This document shows, piece after piece, positions 44,657-54,083 of a DNA stretch of 64,000 bases. The position numbers were made by a program, and so were the translations under genes. Origin of the DNA: CAVVVS01 sp963751355 (lineage in GTDB: Bacteria; Bacteroidota; Ignavibacteria; Ignavibacteriales; Ignavibacteriaceae); assembly GCA_963751355.1 (NCBI GenBank), contig CAVVVS010000072.1:1-64000 (forward strand), read 5' to 3'. The notes below the pieces were generated by a model. It was not told the origin of the DNA. It ran no database searches and saw only the letters and a list, made by a program, of their open reading frames with translations. Every line of letters begins with the position of its first letter. Position 1 is the first letter of the stretch.

Positions 44657-45376
44657 CTATTTCTTCTCAACATAAGTATTAAGAAACTCCTGGGTTAATA
44701 CCCATGCTTGTCCCGCAGCTTCAGGATTATAGCTTTTCCTCCTGTCACAGAAAAATCCGTGATCAGCCTTTGAAAAGACAACATTCGTATAATTCTTATC
44801 ATGATTGAGGAGAGCATCATTAACGGTTTTGACATGTTCCGGTTTAATATGTTTATCCTGTCCTCCCCAAAACATAAGTATTGGGGCAGAGACATTTTCA
44901 ACACGGTCCAATAATGTTTCTGCAATTCTTCCGCCGTAAAAAGAAACCGAAGCTTTCAGATCTAGAATAATATTTGCTAAAAAAGATACTCTTCCGCCCA
45001 TACAAAATCCAATAGAGGCTACCTGTGAAGGGATAGTTTTTTCATAATTTACCAGCCAGTTAAAAATTGTTTTTATATCTGTTTCAAGCCCTTCGTCCGT
45101 CATAGCCAGCATGTGCTTTCGAACAGATTCAAAATCATCGTAAGCACCTTCAAAACCGTGTGCTGTTCTGTGATATAATTCGGGAGCAACCGCGACGTAA
45201 CCTTTTTCGGCAATTCGACCGGTGACGTCCTTTATATGATCGTTTACACCGAATGCTTCCTGAAAAACAATAATTCCCGGATACCTTCCTTCTTCAGCCG
45301 GAAATGCCGCATAAGCTGCCATCGATGTTCCGTCAGGAACGTTCAAAGATAAATTTTCGGTGTGTAAATTATGCAT
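44657..45376 (-). CDS. Dienelactone hydrolase family protein
   Basis: This 239-residue alpha/beta hydrolase has the dienelactone hydrolase triad: nucleophile C125 in GFCMGGR, D174 in GGQDKHI and H206 in KADHGFF. Family members open lactone rings of chlorocatechol breakdown products, but bacterial homologues outside those pathways have broad or unknown ester substrates. No catabolic cluster surrounds the gene. It has no signal peptide and is cytoplasmic. Confidence 0.9.
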   Translation of the reverse strand: MHNLHTENLSLNVPDGTSMAAYAAFPAEEGRYPGIIVFQEAFGVNDHIKDVTGRIAEKGYVAVAPELYHRTAHGFEGAYDDFESVRKHMLAMTDEGLETDIKTIFNWLVNYEKTIPSQVASIGFCMGGRVSFLANIILDLKASVSFYGGRIAETLLDRVENVSAPILMFWGGQDKHIKPEHVKTVNDALLNHDKNYTNVVFSKADHGFFCDRRKSYNPEAAGQAWVLTQEFLNTYVEKK

Positions 45377-45571
45377 GGTAAGAAATCCTATCTTATAATT
45401 TTCGAAAATCTATAAGCACAAAATAAAAATCAAAGAAATACTTATACTCGAATTAAAGCATCGAATAAGCAATATCGCAAAAATCGCTTAACCATAATTT
45501 AAAATATCAAAAATATTATGCATGCACGTTTATCACGAGAATTCATATAATAAGAGGAATAAAAACTACGG

Positions 45572-46051
45572 TCAGACCTTTATCGTTAACTTACTGTTAG
45601 AATAAGAAGTTTGATATTTTGAAAGAGGTATTTGTGCAGGTCCACTGTCAACACCACCGCTTAAATTAAACTTAGAACCATGACAAGGACATATAAATTC
45701 TTTATTGCCTGAATCATAAGAAGTAATTAAACATCCCTGGTGAGTACAGATTGCCGAAAGAGCATTAAAACTAGAATTTCCGGGTCTATCAACTAAAAGA
45801 TTTCCGCTCTGGTATTTTATGAGAGCTGCCCCGCCTACCTTCCCTATGGGCGATGACGAATTTATATCCAAAGTAATTACACCGCTTTTTGCGGTAGCAT
45901 TAATGGACTGTAATGATCCTCCGGAACCGCCCGGACCCAACGGGTTGTTCTTTGAACAACTTTCGAGCACACTGCCAAGCACAGTAGGAATAGATATAAT
46001 AACCGCCCCTTTTATTGTTTTTCCGAAAAATTCCCTGCGGGTTAATTTCAT
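45572..46051 (-). CDS. Exported Rieske [2Fe-2S] protein
   Basis: The 159-residue protein has a twin-arginine-like leader (TRREFFGKT at 4-12, hydrophobic stretch, then ESCSK, a possible lipobox with C32). Rieske box 1 is CTHQGC (C102, H104, C107) and box 2 is CPCHGS (C121, C123, H124); all ligands and the stabilising disulfide cysteines are present. It would hold a [2Fe-2S] cluster on the outer face of the membrane. No cytochrome b partner is encoded nearby, so it is an orphan rather than part of a visible bc complex. Confidence 0.92.
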   Translation of the reverse strand: MKLTRREFFGKTIKGAVIISIPTVLGSVLESCSKNNPLGPGGSGGSLQSINATAKSGVITLDINSSSPIGKVGGAALIKYQSGNLLVDRPGNSSFNALSAICTHQGCLITSYDSGNKEFICPCHGSKFNLSGGVDSGPAQIPLSKYQTSYSNSKLTIKV

Positions 46052-46773
46052 TTGTATATTCTCCGATATTAATAAAAAATTTAGTTAGAGGTCGGAATTA
46101 GAGCCAATTAAATCATATTTGTTTTTCAAGGATAAAAATAAAAAGCAACTCAAAAAAAGACTGTTAATTCGGGAGTTAGAGCAGCGAGGATTAACAGTAA
46201 TATCATTAACAAGCTTTAATGAGTTGCTTTTAAAAATTACAGTGTAAAATTATTTTCATTAAGATTTACATTCAAGGCTTATAAATTTGTATAATGATCT
46301 TCAGCACAGTCATAAATTATATTTACTGTTTTTCTTATTTTTAATTTAATTTTATAACAGATTTCCGAATAAAATAATGTGATTTCAAATTTATAGAATT
46401 TATTAGAATAATTTAATTTCCTTCATAATCCCGGAACATGATTTTTGTATAACCTCGTCTATTAAAGATAACTTGCTTTAATAGGTAAACCGGTTATTCA
46501 TTTTTAAATTTATCTGTTATCATATGAATTATTCGAAGGAACAGTAAAGTTAGGTGCAATAATTTGAACCAAAATTAAACTTTGTAAAAATATTAATAAT
46601 ATTTTAATTGGTAAGCCCTCACTATTGATTGTTTTGTATTTCTTTAATTCAGATTTTTATAGTCATGAAACAGACTTAAAAGTTAACCGACAATAATTTT
46701 GCATATCAACATTTAGCGGATTGTTATAACATTTCAATTATATTTAAATAAAAACCTAAACCGGCAGGTAAAT
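46052..46773. other. 722-bp intergenic region with nested inverted repeats
   Basis: No gene supported. The notable element is the nested hairpin structure at 46141-46231 (listed separately). The rest is AT-rich spacer that must hold the promoters of the divergent Rieske and M1 peptidase genes. Confidence 0.45.
46141..46231. ncRNA. Nested-hairpin element, possible structured RNA or small mobile-element remnant
   Basis: Outer arms AAAAGCAACTCA (46141-46152) and TGAGTTGCTTTT (46220-46231) are perfect 12-bp complements. Inside, CTGTTAAT (46161-46168) and ATTAACAG (46190-46197) form a perfect 8-bp stem. On the leftward strand the outer arm runs into a T-rich tract (TTGCTTTTTATTTTT), which would suit a terminated small RNA or a structured leader about 90-180 bases before the Rieske gene. 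It could equally be a miniature inverted-repeat element. Type assigned provisionally. Confidence 0.35.
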
Positions 46774-48771
46774 ATGAAAAATACATTTATTTTTTCTGGT
46801 ACACTTTTTTTCCTTTTATTCTTTGTTAGTTTTTCTTTTGCACAAAAAGAAAACGGCTATGACCCTCATAAAGCATTCAATCCTAATTTCGAAAGCAATC
46901 CGGGCACAATATACAGAAGCGCCAGCGGAGCACCCGGTCCTGCTTACTGGTTGAATCAAGCCGATTATAAGATTTCGGCAAAATTGGATACCGCTACTAA
47001 AACTATTTCAGGTGAAGAAACTATTACATATTCGAATAACAGTCCCGATAATCTAACCTACTTGTGGCTTCAGTTAGATCAAAATAGATTTAAGAAAGAT
47101 TCCAGGAGCACATTAACTTCTTCCCCTTCGCTCGGAAAAGGTAATAACTTTGAGGGAGGTTTTAATATTAAATCCGTCGAAATTGACAGAGACGGAAATA
47201 TTTCCAAAGCAAATTATATAATCACAGATACTCGAATGCAGATTAGATTGAATAACTCCCTATCTTCAAAAGGCGGGCAAATTAAAATAAAAATCAATTA
47301 TTCTTTCAATCTCCCTCCCAGCGGCAGGGGTAGATCCGGATGGATGGAAACCCAAAACGGGATTATTTATGATGTTGCACAATGGTATCCTAGGATGGCA
47401 GTTTATGATGACGTAGTAGGCTGGAATAATCTTCCTTTTTTAGGTGCAGGAGAATTTTATCTCGATTACGGCAATTTTGATTTTACAATAAATGTTCCGT
47501 GGGATCAAATAGTAGTTGCATCAGGCCAATTGCAAAATCCTGAAGATGTTTTAACGAGTGACGAAATTGATAGTTTGAATAAAGCAAGAAACAGCGATAA
47601 AACCGTGCAGATACGTAATGCTGAAGAGATAAATAACCCTAATACCCGTCCGGTTCAAAAGGGCAGGTTAACCTGGCACTTTAAGATAAACAATTCCAGG
47701 GATGTTTCATGGGCATGTTCAAAAGCTTTCATCTGGGATGCCGCAAAAGTTAATCTTCCAAGTAAAAAGAAATGTTTGGCTATGTCAGTATACCCGGTTG
47801 AGAGTGCAGGGGATTCGGCATGGGGAAGATCGACTGAATATTTAAAACACAGCATAGAAATTTTCTCAAAAGATTGGTATGAATACCCCTACTCCACAGC
47901 GGTAAATGTGGGCGGACCGGTTGGAGGTATGGAATACCCTGCAATTGTTTTTTGCAGCTGGAGAGCAAAAAGGAAAAACTTGTGGATGATTACAAATCAT
48001 GAGATAGGACATAACTGGTTCCCTATGACCGTTGGTTCAAATGAACGTAAAAATGCATGGATGGATGAGGGCTTTAATACTTTTATTGATCTATTATCAT
48101 TTCCTAAATTTAACAACGGTGAATATGCACCCAAACGTGATGGTGAATATGCACCTAAAGGCGGTAATCCTGCTAAAGAGATTGTTCCCTTGTTGCTCAG
48201 TAAGAAAGTTCCTCCGATTATGTCTTATGCCGATCAAATTCCGGGACAATATGTTCACCCGATGGAATATTATAAAACCGCACTGGGACTTGTGATGCTG
48301 AGAAATGTAGTGCTCGGGCATAATCGTTTTGATTATGCTTTCAGAACTTATATAAAAAGATGGGCATTTAAACATCCAACACCGGAAGATTTTTTCCGCA
48401 CAATGAATGATGCTTCAGGTGAAAATCTAAATTGGTTCTGGAAGGGCTGGTTTGTTAAAAAGTGGACACTGGATCAAGCCATAAAAGGAGTTAAATATAT
48501 AGATAACGATCCATCCAAGGGCTCTTTAATTACTATTGAAAACAAAAATCAACTTGTTATGCCGGTTACGGTACAGGTAATTGAATCAAACGGACACAAC
48601 GGAAAGGTAAAACTTCCGGTCGAAATTTGGGAACGCGGTGGCGAATTTACATTTAAATACAATTCTACAAGCCTTCTTGATATGATAATCATCGATCCTA
48701 ATCAACAATTACCTGATGTTGATGAATCTAATAATATGTGGACATCCGGCAGTAATTCTAGTTCAAATTGA
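46774..48771 (+). CDS. Secreted M1 family metallopeptidase (copy 1)
   Basis: The 665-residue protein has a signal peptide (about 1-23, FSFAQ) and an M1 gluzincin domain. Zinc ligands are H409 and H413 in HEIGH and E432 in WMDEGFNTF. The exopeptidase motif is GGMEYP (about 384-389), the counterpart of the aminopeptidase GxMEN. All catalytic residues are present. It would act in the periplasm or outside as an aminopeptidase. A paralogue of nearly the same length follows 447 bases downstream. It has a short internal repeat, (G)EYAPKRDGEYAPKGG near 451-465, absent from copy 2. Confidence 0.9.
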   Translation: MKNTFIFSGTLFFLLFFVSFSFAQKENGYDPHKAFNPNFESNPGTIYRSASGAPGPAYWLNQADYKISAKLDTATKTISGEETITYSNNSPDNLTYLWLQLDQNRFKKDSRSTLTSSPSLGKGNNFEGGFNIKSVEIDRDGNISKANYIITDTRMQIRLNNSLSSKGGQIKIKINYSFNLPPSGRGRSGWMETQNGIIYDVAQWYPRMAVYDDVVGWNNLPFLGAGEFYLDYGNFDFTINVPWDQIVVASGQLQNPEDVLTSDEIDSLNKARNSDKTVQIRNAEEINNPNTRPVQKGRLTWHFKINNSRDVSWACSKAFIWDAAKVNLPSKKKCLAMSVYPVESAGDSAWGRSTEYLKHSIEIFSKDWYEYPYSTAVNVGGPVGGMEYPAIVFCSWRAKRKNLWMITNHEIGHNWFPMTVGSNERKNAWMDEGFNTFIDLLSFPKFNNGEYAPKRDGEYAPKGGNPAKEIVPLLLSKKVPPIMSYADQIPGQYVHPMEYYKTALGLVMLRNVVLGHNRFDYAFRTYIKRWAFKHPTPEDFFRTMNDASGENLNWFWKGWFVKKWTLDQAIKGVKYIDNDPSKGSLITIENKNQLVMPVTVQVIESNGHNGKVKLPVEIWERGGEFTFKYNSTSLLDMIIIDPNQQLPDVDESNNMWTSGSNSSSN

Positions 48772-48790
48772 TAGTGAGTTTTATTCCTGT

Positions 48791-48819
48791 CTGTAGAGCG
48801 ATTAATATTCGCTCTACAG
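48791..48819 (+). terminator. Hairpin after M1 peptidase copy 1
   Basis: CTGTAGAGCGA (48791-48801) and TCGCTCTACAG (48809-48819) form a perfect 11-bp stem with a 7-base loop, 19 bases after the stop codon. There is no strong T-run, so it may protect the 3' end or terminate weakly; it also separates the two peptidase genes. Confidence 0.55.
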
Positions 48820-49218
48820 GTAATTTAGCTAAGTTTAGTCATTCTCTTTAGTGAATATTCAATAAATTTGCTTTATACCATCACAATACTAATTTTTGAA
48901 ATCCTGCCGATTAAAATTATCCTAAAAAACCATAATGCAAATCATGTTTTGAATTGTTTCTGAGCATGACTGCAAGTGTGATTGAAAAAACATTTTCACC
49001 GTGTAAATGTTTATATATTAGCTACTTAAAAGTTAGTTTATAATAAATTGGTTATTATGATAATTCATTTTAACCTATTTTCAATTATTAAACTTTTTTG
49101 CCTTTAAGGCTATAGGTTTGTTGCTCTGCAATCAAATGAAAATATTTATTACTACAAATAACGAAAAGCCCCCGGGTTTATATAAAAATACTGTCCGTCA
49201 AAATAACAAGAGAGTAAT
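48820..49218. other. Spacer upstream of the second M1 peptidase
   Basis: About 400 AT-rich bases with no supported gene. It probably contains an independent promoter for the second peptidase, given the hairpin behind the first gene; I cannot place it. Confidence 0.4.
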
Positions 49219-51207
49219 ATGAAAATGAAAATCTTTTCCTCATTCATTTTTTGTGTTCTATTCCTCATTACAGGAAGTAGTTTTGCACAAATTAAAAGTG
49301 TTTACGATCCGCACCAAACATTCGATCCCAATTTTCTAAATCAACCCGGTACTGCATACAGAAGCGGTAGCGGGGCACCGGGACCGATGTACTGGAAAAA
49401 TGAAGCCGACTATAAAATAAATGCTTCGCTTGATACGGCAAATAAAACGATCAACGGTGATGTGGCAATCACGTATACGAATAATAGTCCCAATAGCCTG
49501 CCCTTTGTTTGGTTACAATTAGATCAAAATCTTTTTAAGAAGGATTCGCGGGGTTCTACAACAACTCCAGTAGGTGGCTACCGGTTTGGAGGACAAAGCT
49601 TTACTAAAGGAGATAGTTTAGAGTCTGTTAAAGTAACGCAGAACGGTATGACTGAAAATGCAAATTATCTCGTTACCGACACCAGGATGCAGATAATTCT
49701 TCCAAAGCCAATGCCTGCAAAAGGTGGTAAAATACATATTGAACTCAAATATAATTTTACAATTCCTCAGTACGGTTCCGACCGCATGGGATGGTTGAAA
49801 ACAAAGAAAGGTGTCATTTATGAAATTGCGCAGTGGTACCCCAGAATGGAAGTGTATGATGACATAATAGGCTGGAATACTTTACCATACCTCGGTGCCG
49901 GTGAGTTTTACCTGGATTATGGAAATTTTGATTTCAAGATTACTGTCCCCGCAAATCAGATAGTTGTAGCATCCGGTAAGCTTCAAAACCCGGATCATGT
50001 TCTTACAAGAACTGAAAGGGAAAGACTTGAAAAAGCAAGCAAGAGCGATTCAACTTTATTCATAATAAATAAAGATGAGGTAAATAGTCCTGAAACACGT
50101 CCCGTACACAAAGGAATGCTAACATGGCATTTTAAAATGCATAACGCACGCGACGTTTCCTGGGCTTGCTCAAACGCATTTGTTTGGGATGCTGCCAGGG
50201 TAAATTTGCCCGATAACAAAAAAACTCTGGCAATGTCTGTTTACCCAGTAGAAGTAGCAGGAGATAGTGCATGGGGCAGATCGACTCAATATGTAAAGGG
50301 AACTTTAGAATACAATTCAAAGACATACTTTGTTTATCCGTATCCCGTTGCGGTTAATGTTGCCGGAATTGTTCACGGTATGGAATATCCCGGTATTGTA
50401 TTTTGCGGATGGAAAGCTAAAAGAGGAAGATTGTGGAGAGTAACTACTCACGAATTCGGACACACATGGTTCCCGATGATCGTCGGTTCCAATGAGCGCG
50501 AAAATGCTTGGATGGACGAAGGATTTAATACTTTCATAAATATCTATTCTACTAAATACTTTAATCACGGTGAATACGCAACAAGACGTGATTCGGCTCC
50601 ACTATTAGTCCCTTTCATGCTCAAAAAAAATATTCAACCGATAATAACTTACCCTGATGATATTTCTTCCCGATACCTCGGGGTTGAAGCGTACTTTAAA
50701 CCGGCACTCGGTCTTTACATGCTGCGTAATATTATCCTGGGACATAAACGCTTCGATTATGCATTCCGCACCTATATTAAACGCTGGGCTTACAAACATC
50801 CCTCACCAAAAGATTTTTTCAGAACTATTAATGATGTATCGGGAGAAGATCTTGATTGGTTCTGGAAAGAATGGTTTGCTAAAGATTGGACGTTAGATCA
50901 ATCTGTAGTTGATGTTAAATATGTTAATAACGATCCCTCTAAAGGTTCATTTATAACTGTTGCAAACCTGCAGAAAATGGTTCTGCCGGTTACTGTGGAA
51001 GTTAAAGAGAAAAACGGGCACGACGGTGTTAAAAAACTTCCCGTCGAAGTATGGCAGCGTGGGGCTAAGTGGACTTTTAAATATAATTCAACAAGCATGA
51101 TTGATTCCGTTATCGTTGACCCCAACAGACAATTACCGGATATAAATTATGATAACAATATTTGGACATCCGGTGTATCGAAGCACAGCGGAATGCGACG
51201 TCGATAA
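49219..51207 (+). CDS. Secreted M1 family metallopeptidase (copy 2)
   Basis: The 662-residue paralogue of the preceding gene shares the mature N-terminus (YDPHxTFDPNFxxxPGTxYRSxSGAPGP pattern), the exopeptidase motif HGMEYP and the zinc site HEFGH (H411, H415) with E434 in WMDEGFNTF. The signal peptide covers about 1-23 (SSFAQ). It is active by all visible criteria. It differs from copy 1 in the region after the active site and in the C-terminal tail. Tandem duplication followed by divergence is the simplest origin. A bidirectional terminator follows. Confidence 0.9.
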   Translation: MKMKIFSSFIFCVLFLITGSSFAQIKSVYDPHQTFDPNFLNQPGTAYRSGSGAPGPMYWKNEADYKINASLDTANKTINGDVAITYTNNSPNSLPFVWLQLDQNLFKKDSRGSTTTPVGGYRFGGQSFTKGDSLESVKVTQNGMTENANYLVTDTRMQIILPKPMPAKGGKIHIELKYNFTIPQYGSDRMGWLKTKKGVIYEIAQWYPRMEVYDDIIGWNTLPYLGAGEFYLDYGNFDFKITVPANQIVVASGKLQNPDHVLTRTERERLEKASKSDSTLFIINKDEVNSPETRPVHKGMLTWHFKMHNARDVSWACSNAFVWDAARVNLPDNKKTLAMSVYPVEVAGDSAWGRSTQYVKGTLEYNSKTYFVYPYPVAVNVAGIVHGMEYPGIVFCGWKAKRGRLWRVTTHEFGHTWFPMIVGSNERENAWMDEGFNTFINIYSTKYFNHGEYATRRDSAPLLVPFMLKKNIQPIITYPDDISSRYLGVEAYFKPALGLYMLRNIILGHKRFDYAFRTYIKRWAYKHPSPKDFFRTINDVSGEDLDWFWKEWFAKDWTLDQSVVDVKYVNNDPSKGSFITVANLQKMVLPVTVEVKEKNGHDGVKKLPVEVWQRGAKWTFKYNSTSMIDSVIVDPNRQLPDINYDNNIWTSGVSKHSGMRRR

Positions 51208-51236
51208 TTTTTTTAGACACAAACTAAATTAAATGC

Positions 51237-51270
51237 AAAAACCCCGGCAGGTTCTTTTGCCGGGGTTTTT
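51237..51270. terminator. Bidirectional terminator between convergent genes
   Basis: AAAAACCCCGGCA (51237-51249) and TGCCGGGGTTTTT (51258-51270): a perfect 13-bp GC-rich stem with an 8-base loop. A-run on one side and T-run on the other let it serve both the M1 gene (rightward) and the glycoside hydrolase gene (leftward). Confidence 0.92.
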
Positions 51271-51316
51271 ATTTTGTGTTTTATATTGTTAACTAGAGGA
51301 TTATAGCAGTACAAAA

Positions 51317-53893
51317 TCAAAATTGAATTTGAATTTTATCGACGCCCTCATGCTGAATAAATTGTAGACTGATTTTATAAACTTTATCAATCTTTTCTAT
51401 TTTCCAATTTTTATTATTCTTTTCACCATTTATTAAATATAATTTTGGTTTAGTAGGCGAAATAATTTCCGTATGGTTCGCGTGACCTTCAAACGAACTT
51501 AATTGTACCAGAAGTATCCTATTCTTCCGATTAAAAGAACTTGAGATCAATGATGAATTTGTTTCATTCAAATATGGAATTTCAGGGTGTCCCATTACTA
51601 TGTGAACATTTTTAACATTCGCGATATTAGCAGGTATAACAGCAGATGAAACGACTTTGTTATCATAGGATATATTCTGAATATATTTCCCCTGCCCCGT
51701 AACATTTACTAGAAGAGGATCGCCGTTTGCATTTAAAGAAAATTTGATGGCTTTTTGTTCTTCAGGCAGATAAGGATTAAATCTAATATTCCAGTCGTTC
51801 TCCGCAATTCCGAATAAATGATAAATAGTGTAGAGGTACCAGCCTCCAGCCCACATGAATTGAGGCTTATCGACGGAGCCGTAAACAGCAGGATTATCTT
51901 TATCGGCATTTCTAACCTCATACATTGCCGGCTGCCCGTTCGGTCCGTTCATGATCCCTTCCAAAGTCATTGTTGTTTTTACAAAATGCAATGCTTCTTT
52001 TTTCTCGCCGTTTTTAATTAATGCATTTGCAAACCAGGAATTATCCTGCGGCCATATTCCCCCGTTGAAGTAGTAGTACTTTGCACCAACTTCATCGCCG
52101 TATCCTAATTTTTTCTTGTACTCAAGGAAATCCATTGGATATGCGGTATAAACGCCTACTTTATTATCCAGCAGTTTATCTTTAGCAGTTTGGATCAATT
52201 CATTCATATGTTTCTTATCCAGCATGGAATAATCCGCGGCAAGCAGCGAGCCTATGTAATAATGCGGATCTACAGTCCCGTCATGAAAATAATTAATTAA
52301 ATATTTCTGTTTATTACTCCAAAATTTATTTGTTACCTGCTTCTCCATTCTGCCGGAGAGCTGATCATATTCCAGCAGCTTCGATTTATTTTTACCGAGC
52401 ACTGAAGAAATAAAATTATAATCCCGAAGAGCTTTGGTAGCCAGGATAGTCATATAAACGCGCGGTCCGAAGTTGTTGCCGATGTCCCACCAGTCCGGTC
52501 GATAAGACCACATTACATCATCCTGCATTTTCGTTTTCATTGCACTTTCAATACTCTTTGTCAGGTACGGATAAAGAAACTCCAAAAATTGTTTATCACC
52601 GGAATGCCTCAAATAACTGGCTGCGGTAATTACTACCCAGTAATTATTCCAATTATCCGAATCTGCAAACTCGGTTACAAATGAGCTGTCTTTCCAATAA
52701 AAAGCATGCGGAATTACTTTGTCTTTACTCGAATGTGCGGCAATAAAAGTTAAATCATGCTTAACTCTAGAAAGATCAAAATTTACTGCGGCAAGATCCG
52801 TTAAAAGTACGTCGTGTGTAAAGTAAAAATTATATTCAGCCGGACATGGCATCGGAATAATATCCCCATCGATGTAATGCTGGTTTGCGCCCAATATAGC
52901 TTTTGCCCAATTTGCCGAATGATCTATCGCATAATCACCGGTTTCAAATACACCGTCTTTATAAGTTTTATTCAGTACATAGTTTTCATAACCGGCAACT
53001 TCTTTTTTATAATTTGCCAGCAGGTATTTAACGATAGTTTCTTCTTCGCCGGCTTTACAAGAACCTATAATCTGAATAACGGTCATAGTCTGGTGAGGAG
53101 CAAGATTTTTCTTGTAAAGAAATTCCGCAGCAGGGATACCGGGAGAATCTTTTGAATGGGTTTTTTCCTCAAGTAATCCTTCATGAGTATACCAATAGTC
53201 TTTATCAGGATGACGTGAACTGTTCAATGTGCCGGTTGAATTAAAGCTTACCGGTTTTACGCCTGCGTTTGCGGCAAACACTTGTACGTACTGGGTTTCA
53301 AAATCGTTAAAATCCGCATAAATTGTTGAACCTTCCGGTTCAAACCTGGTTGATGCTTTATCTTTTAAGGCATATGTGTGACAAGTTTTTAGTGATGTTT
53401 CGAGATGTGTATAAAACTCAAAAGGTTCTGTTTTATTACTGTTATTTGTAATCTTGAAATTGATTACCATCGCTGGTTTATCCATGCAAAATTGATAAGT
53501 TACGTCAATCGTTTTGTTTTTATCTTTATTATTAAACGAAACCATATAAGGCGTTAATTTGTAGTCATAGGGTTTCAAACCGATCCATTGTTTCTGCCCG
53601 TTACCTATTTTTAATCCGGCTGCCATAATAAAAGTAGTATCTCTCTTCCAATAATCCGTGCTTAGATCAATACTATTTGCAACGGGATAATAAAAACTAA
53701 TACGCTGAGGAAGTATTGCACTGTGATGAAATTCTACACCAACGTAACGACTTCCCACAGAAACCTTAGCATTACCGTTAAAATTCACTTTAAGATTATT
53801 TTCGAGTTTAGTATTGATACTGTTTTGAGAATATCCACTCGCTGCAACCACGCATAATAAAATCCCCAAATTTTTAATTACATTTTTTATCAT
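51317..53893 (-). CDS. Secreted glycoside hydrolase with (alpha/alpha)6 barrel
   Basis: The 858-residue protein has a signal peptide (about 1-22, ASGYSQ). An N-terminal beta-sandwich (to about 300) is followed by an (alpha/alpha)6-barrel domain (about 320-730). Landmarks such as FTHDVLLTDLAAVNFD, YRPDWWDIGNNFGPR and YFNGGIWPQDNSWFANAL resemble the glucosidase / glycogen-debranching superfamily (GH63/GH37/GH94-like). The acidic residues in WWDIG and WPQDNSW are candidate catalytic or substrate-site residues. The exact family is not certain. It is 190 bases downstream of the large secreted protein gene on the same strand. Confidence 0.75.
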   Translation of the reverse strand: MIKNVIKNLGILLCVVAASGYSQNSINTKLENNLKVNFNGNAKVSVGSRYVGVEFHHSAILPQRISFYYPVANSIDLSTDYWKRDTTFIMAAGLKIGNGQKQWIGLKPYDYKLTPYMVSFNNKDKNKTIDVTYQFCMDKPAMVINFKITNNSNKTEPFEFYTHLETSLKTCHTYALKDKASTRFEPEGSTIYADFNDFETQYVQVFAANAGVKPVSFNSTGTLNSSRHPDKDYWYTHEGLLEEKTHSKDSPGIPAAEFLYKKNLAPHQTMTVIQIIGSCKAGEEETIVKYLLANYKKEVAGYENYVLNKTYKDGVFETGDYAIDHSANWAKAILGANQHYIDGDIIPMPCPAEYNFYFTHDVLLTDLAAVNFDLSRVKHDLTFIAAHSSKDKVIPHAFYWKDSSFVTEFADSDNWNNYWVVITAASYLRHSGDKQFLEFLYPYLTKSIESAMKTKMQDDVMWSYRPDWWDIGNNFGPRVYMTILATKALRDYNFISSVLGKNKSKLLEYDQLSGRMEKQVTNKFWSNKQKYLINYFHDGTVDPHYYIGSLLAADYSMLDKKHMNELIQTAKDKLLDNKVGVYTAYPMDFLEYKKKLGYGDEVGAKYYYFNGGIWPQDNSWFANALIKNGEKKEALHFVKTTMTLEGIMNGPNGQPAMYEVRNADKDNPAVYGSVDKPQFMWAGGWYLYTIYHLFGIAENDWNIRFNPYLPEEQKAIKFSLNANGDPLLVNVTGQGKYIQNISYDNKVVSSAVIPANIANVKNVHIVMGHPEIPYLNETNSSLISSSFNRKNRILLVQLSSFEGHANHTEIISPTKPKLYLINGEKNNKNWKIEKIDKVYKISLQFIQHEGVDKIQIQF

Positions 53894-54083
53894 TGCTTAC
53901 CTTACTAACTTATAATTATAAATTGTTTTGATTGATGAAATTTAAATAAGAATGTTCCTGATGAATTTGTTAATGATGCTTAATTTATTTTACAAACCTG
54001 ATTATTATCATATGATAAAACTTTTACGATAATATTTTCCATCTAAAAAGTTATATTAAAAAGGCCCATCAATTAATTATTGT

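Noticed and set aside
46168..46190. TAGAGCAGCG-like stretch resembling a tRNA D-arm within the nested hairpin element
   Set aside because: No anticodon or T-arm in the expected positions; the flanking stems do not form a cloverleaf.
46774..51207. Tandem M1 peptidases as a novel system
   Set aside because: Tandem duplicated secreted M1 peptidases are common in this phylum; both copies look ordinary and intact.
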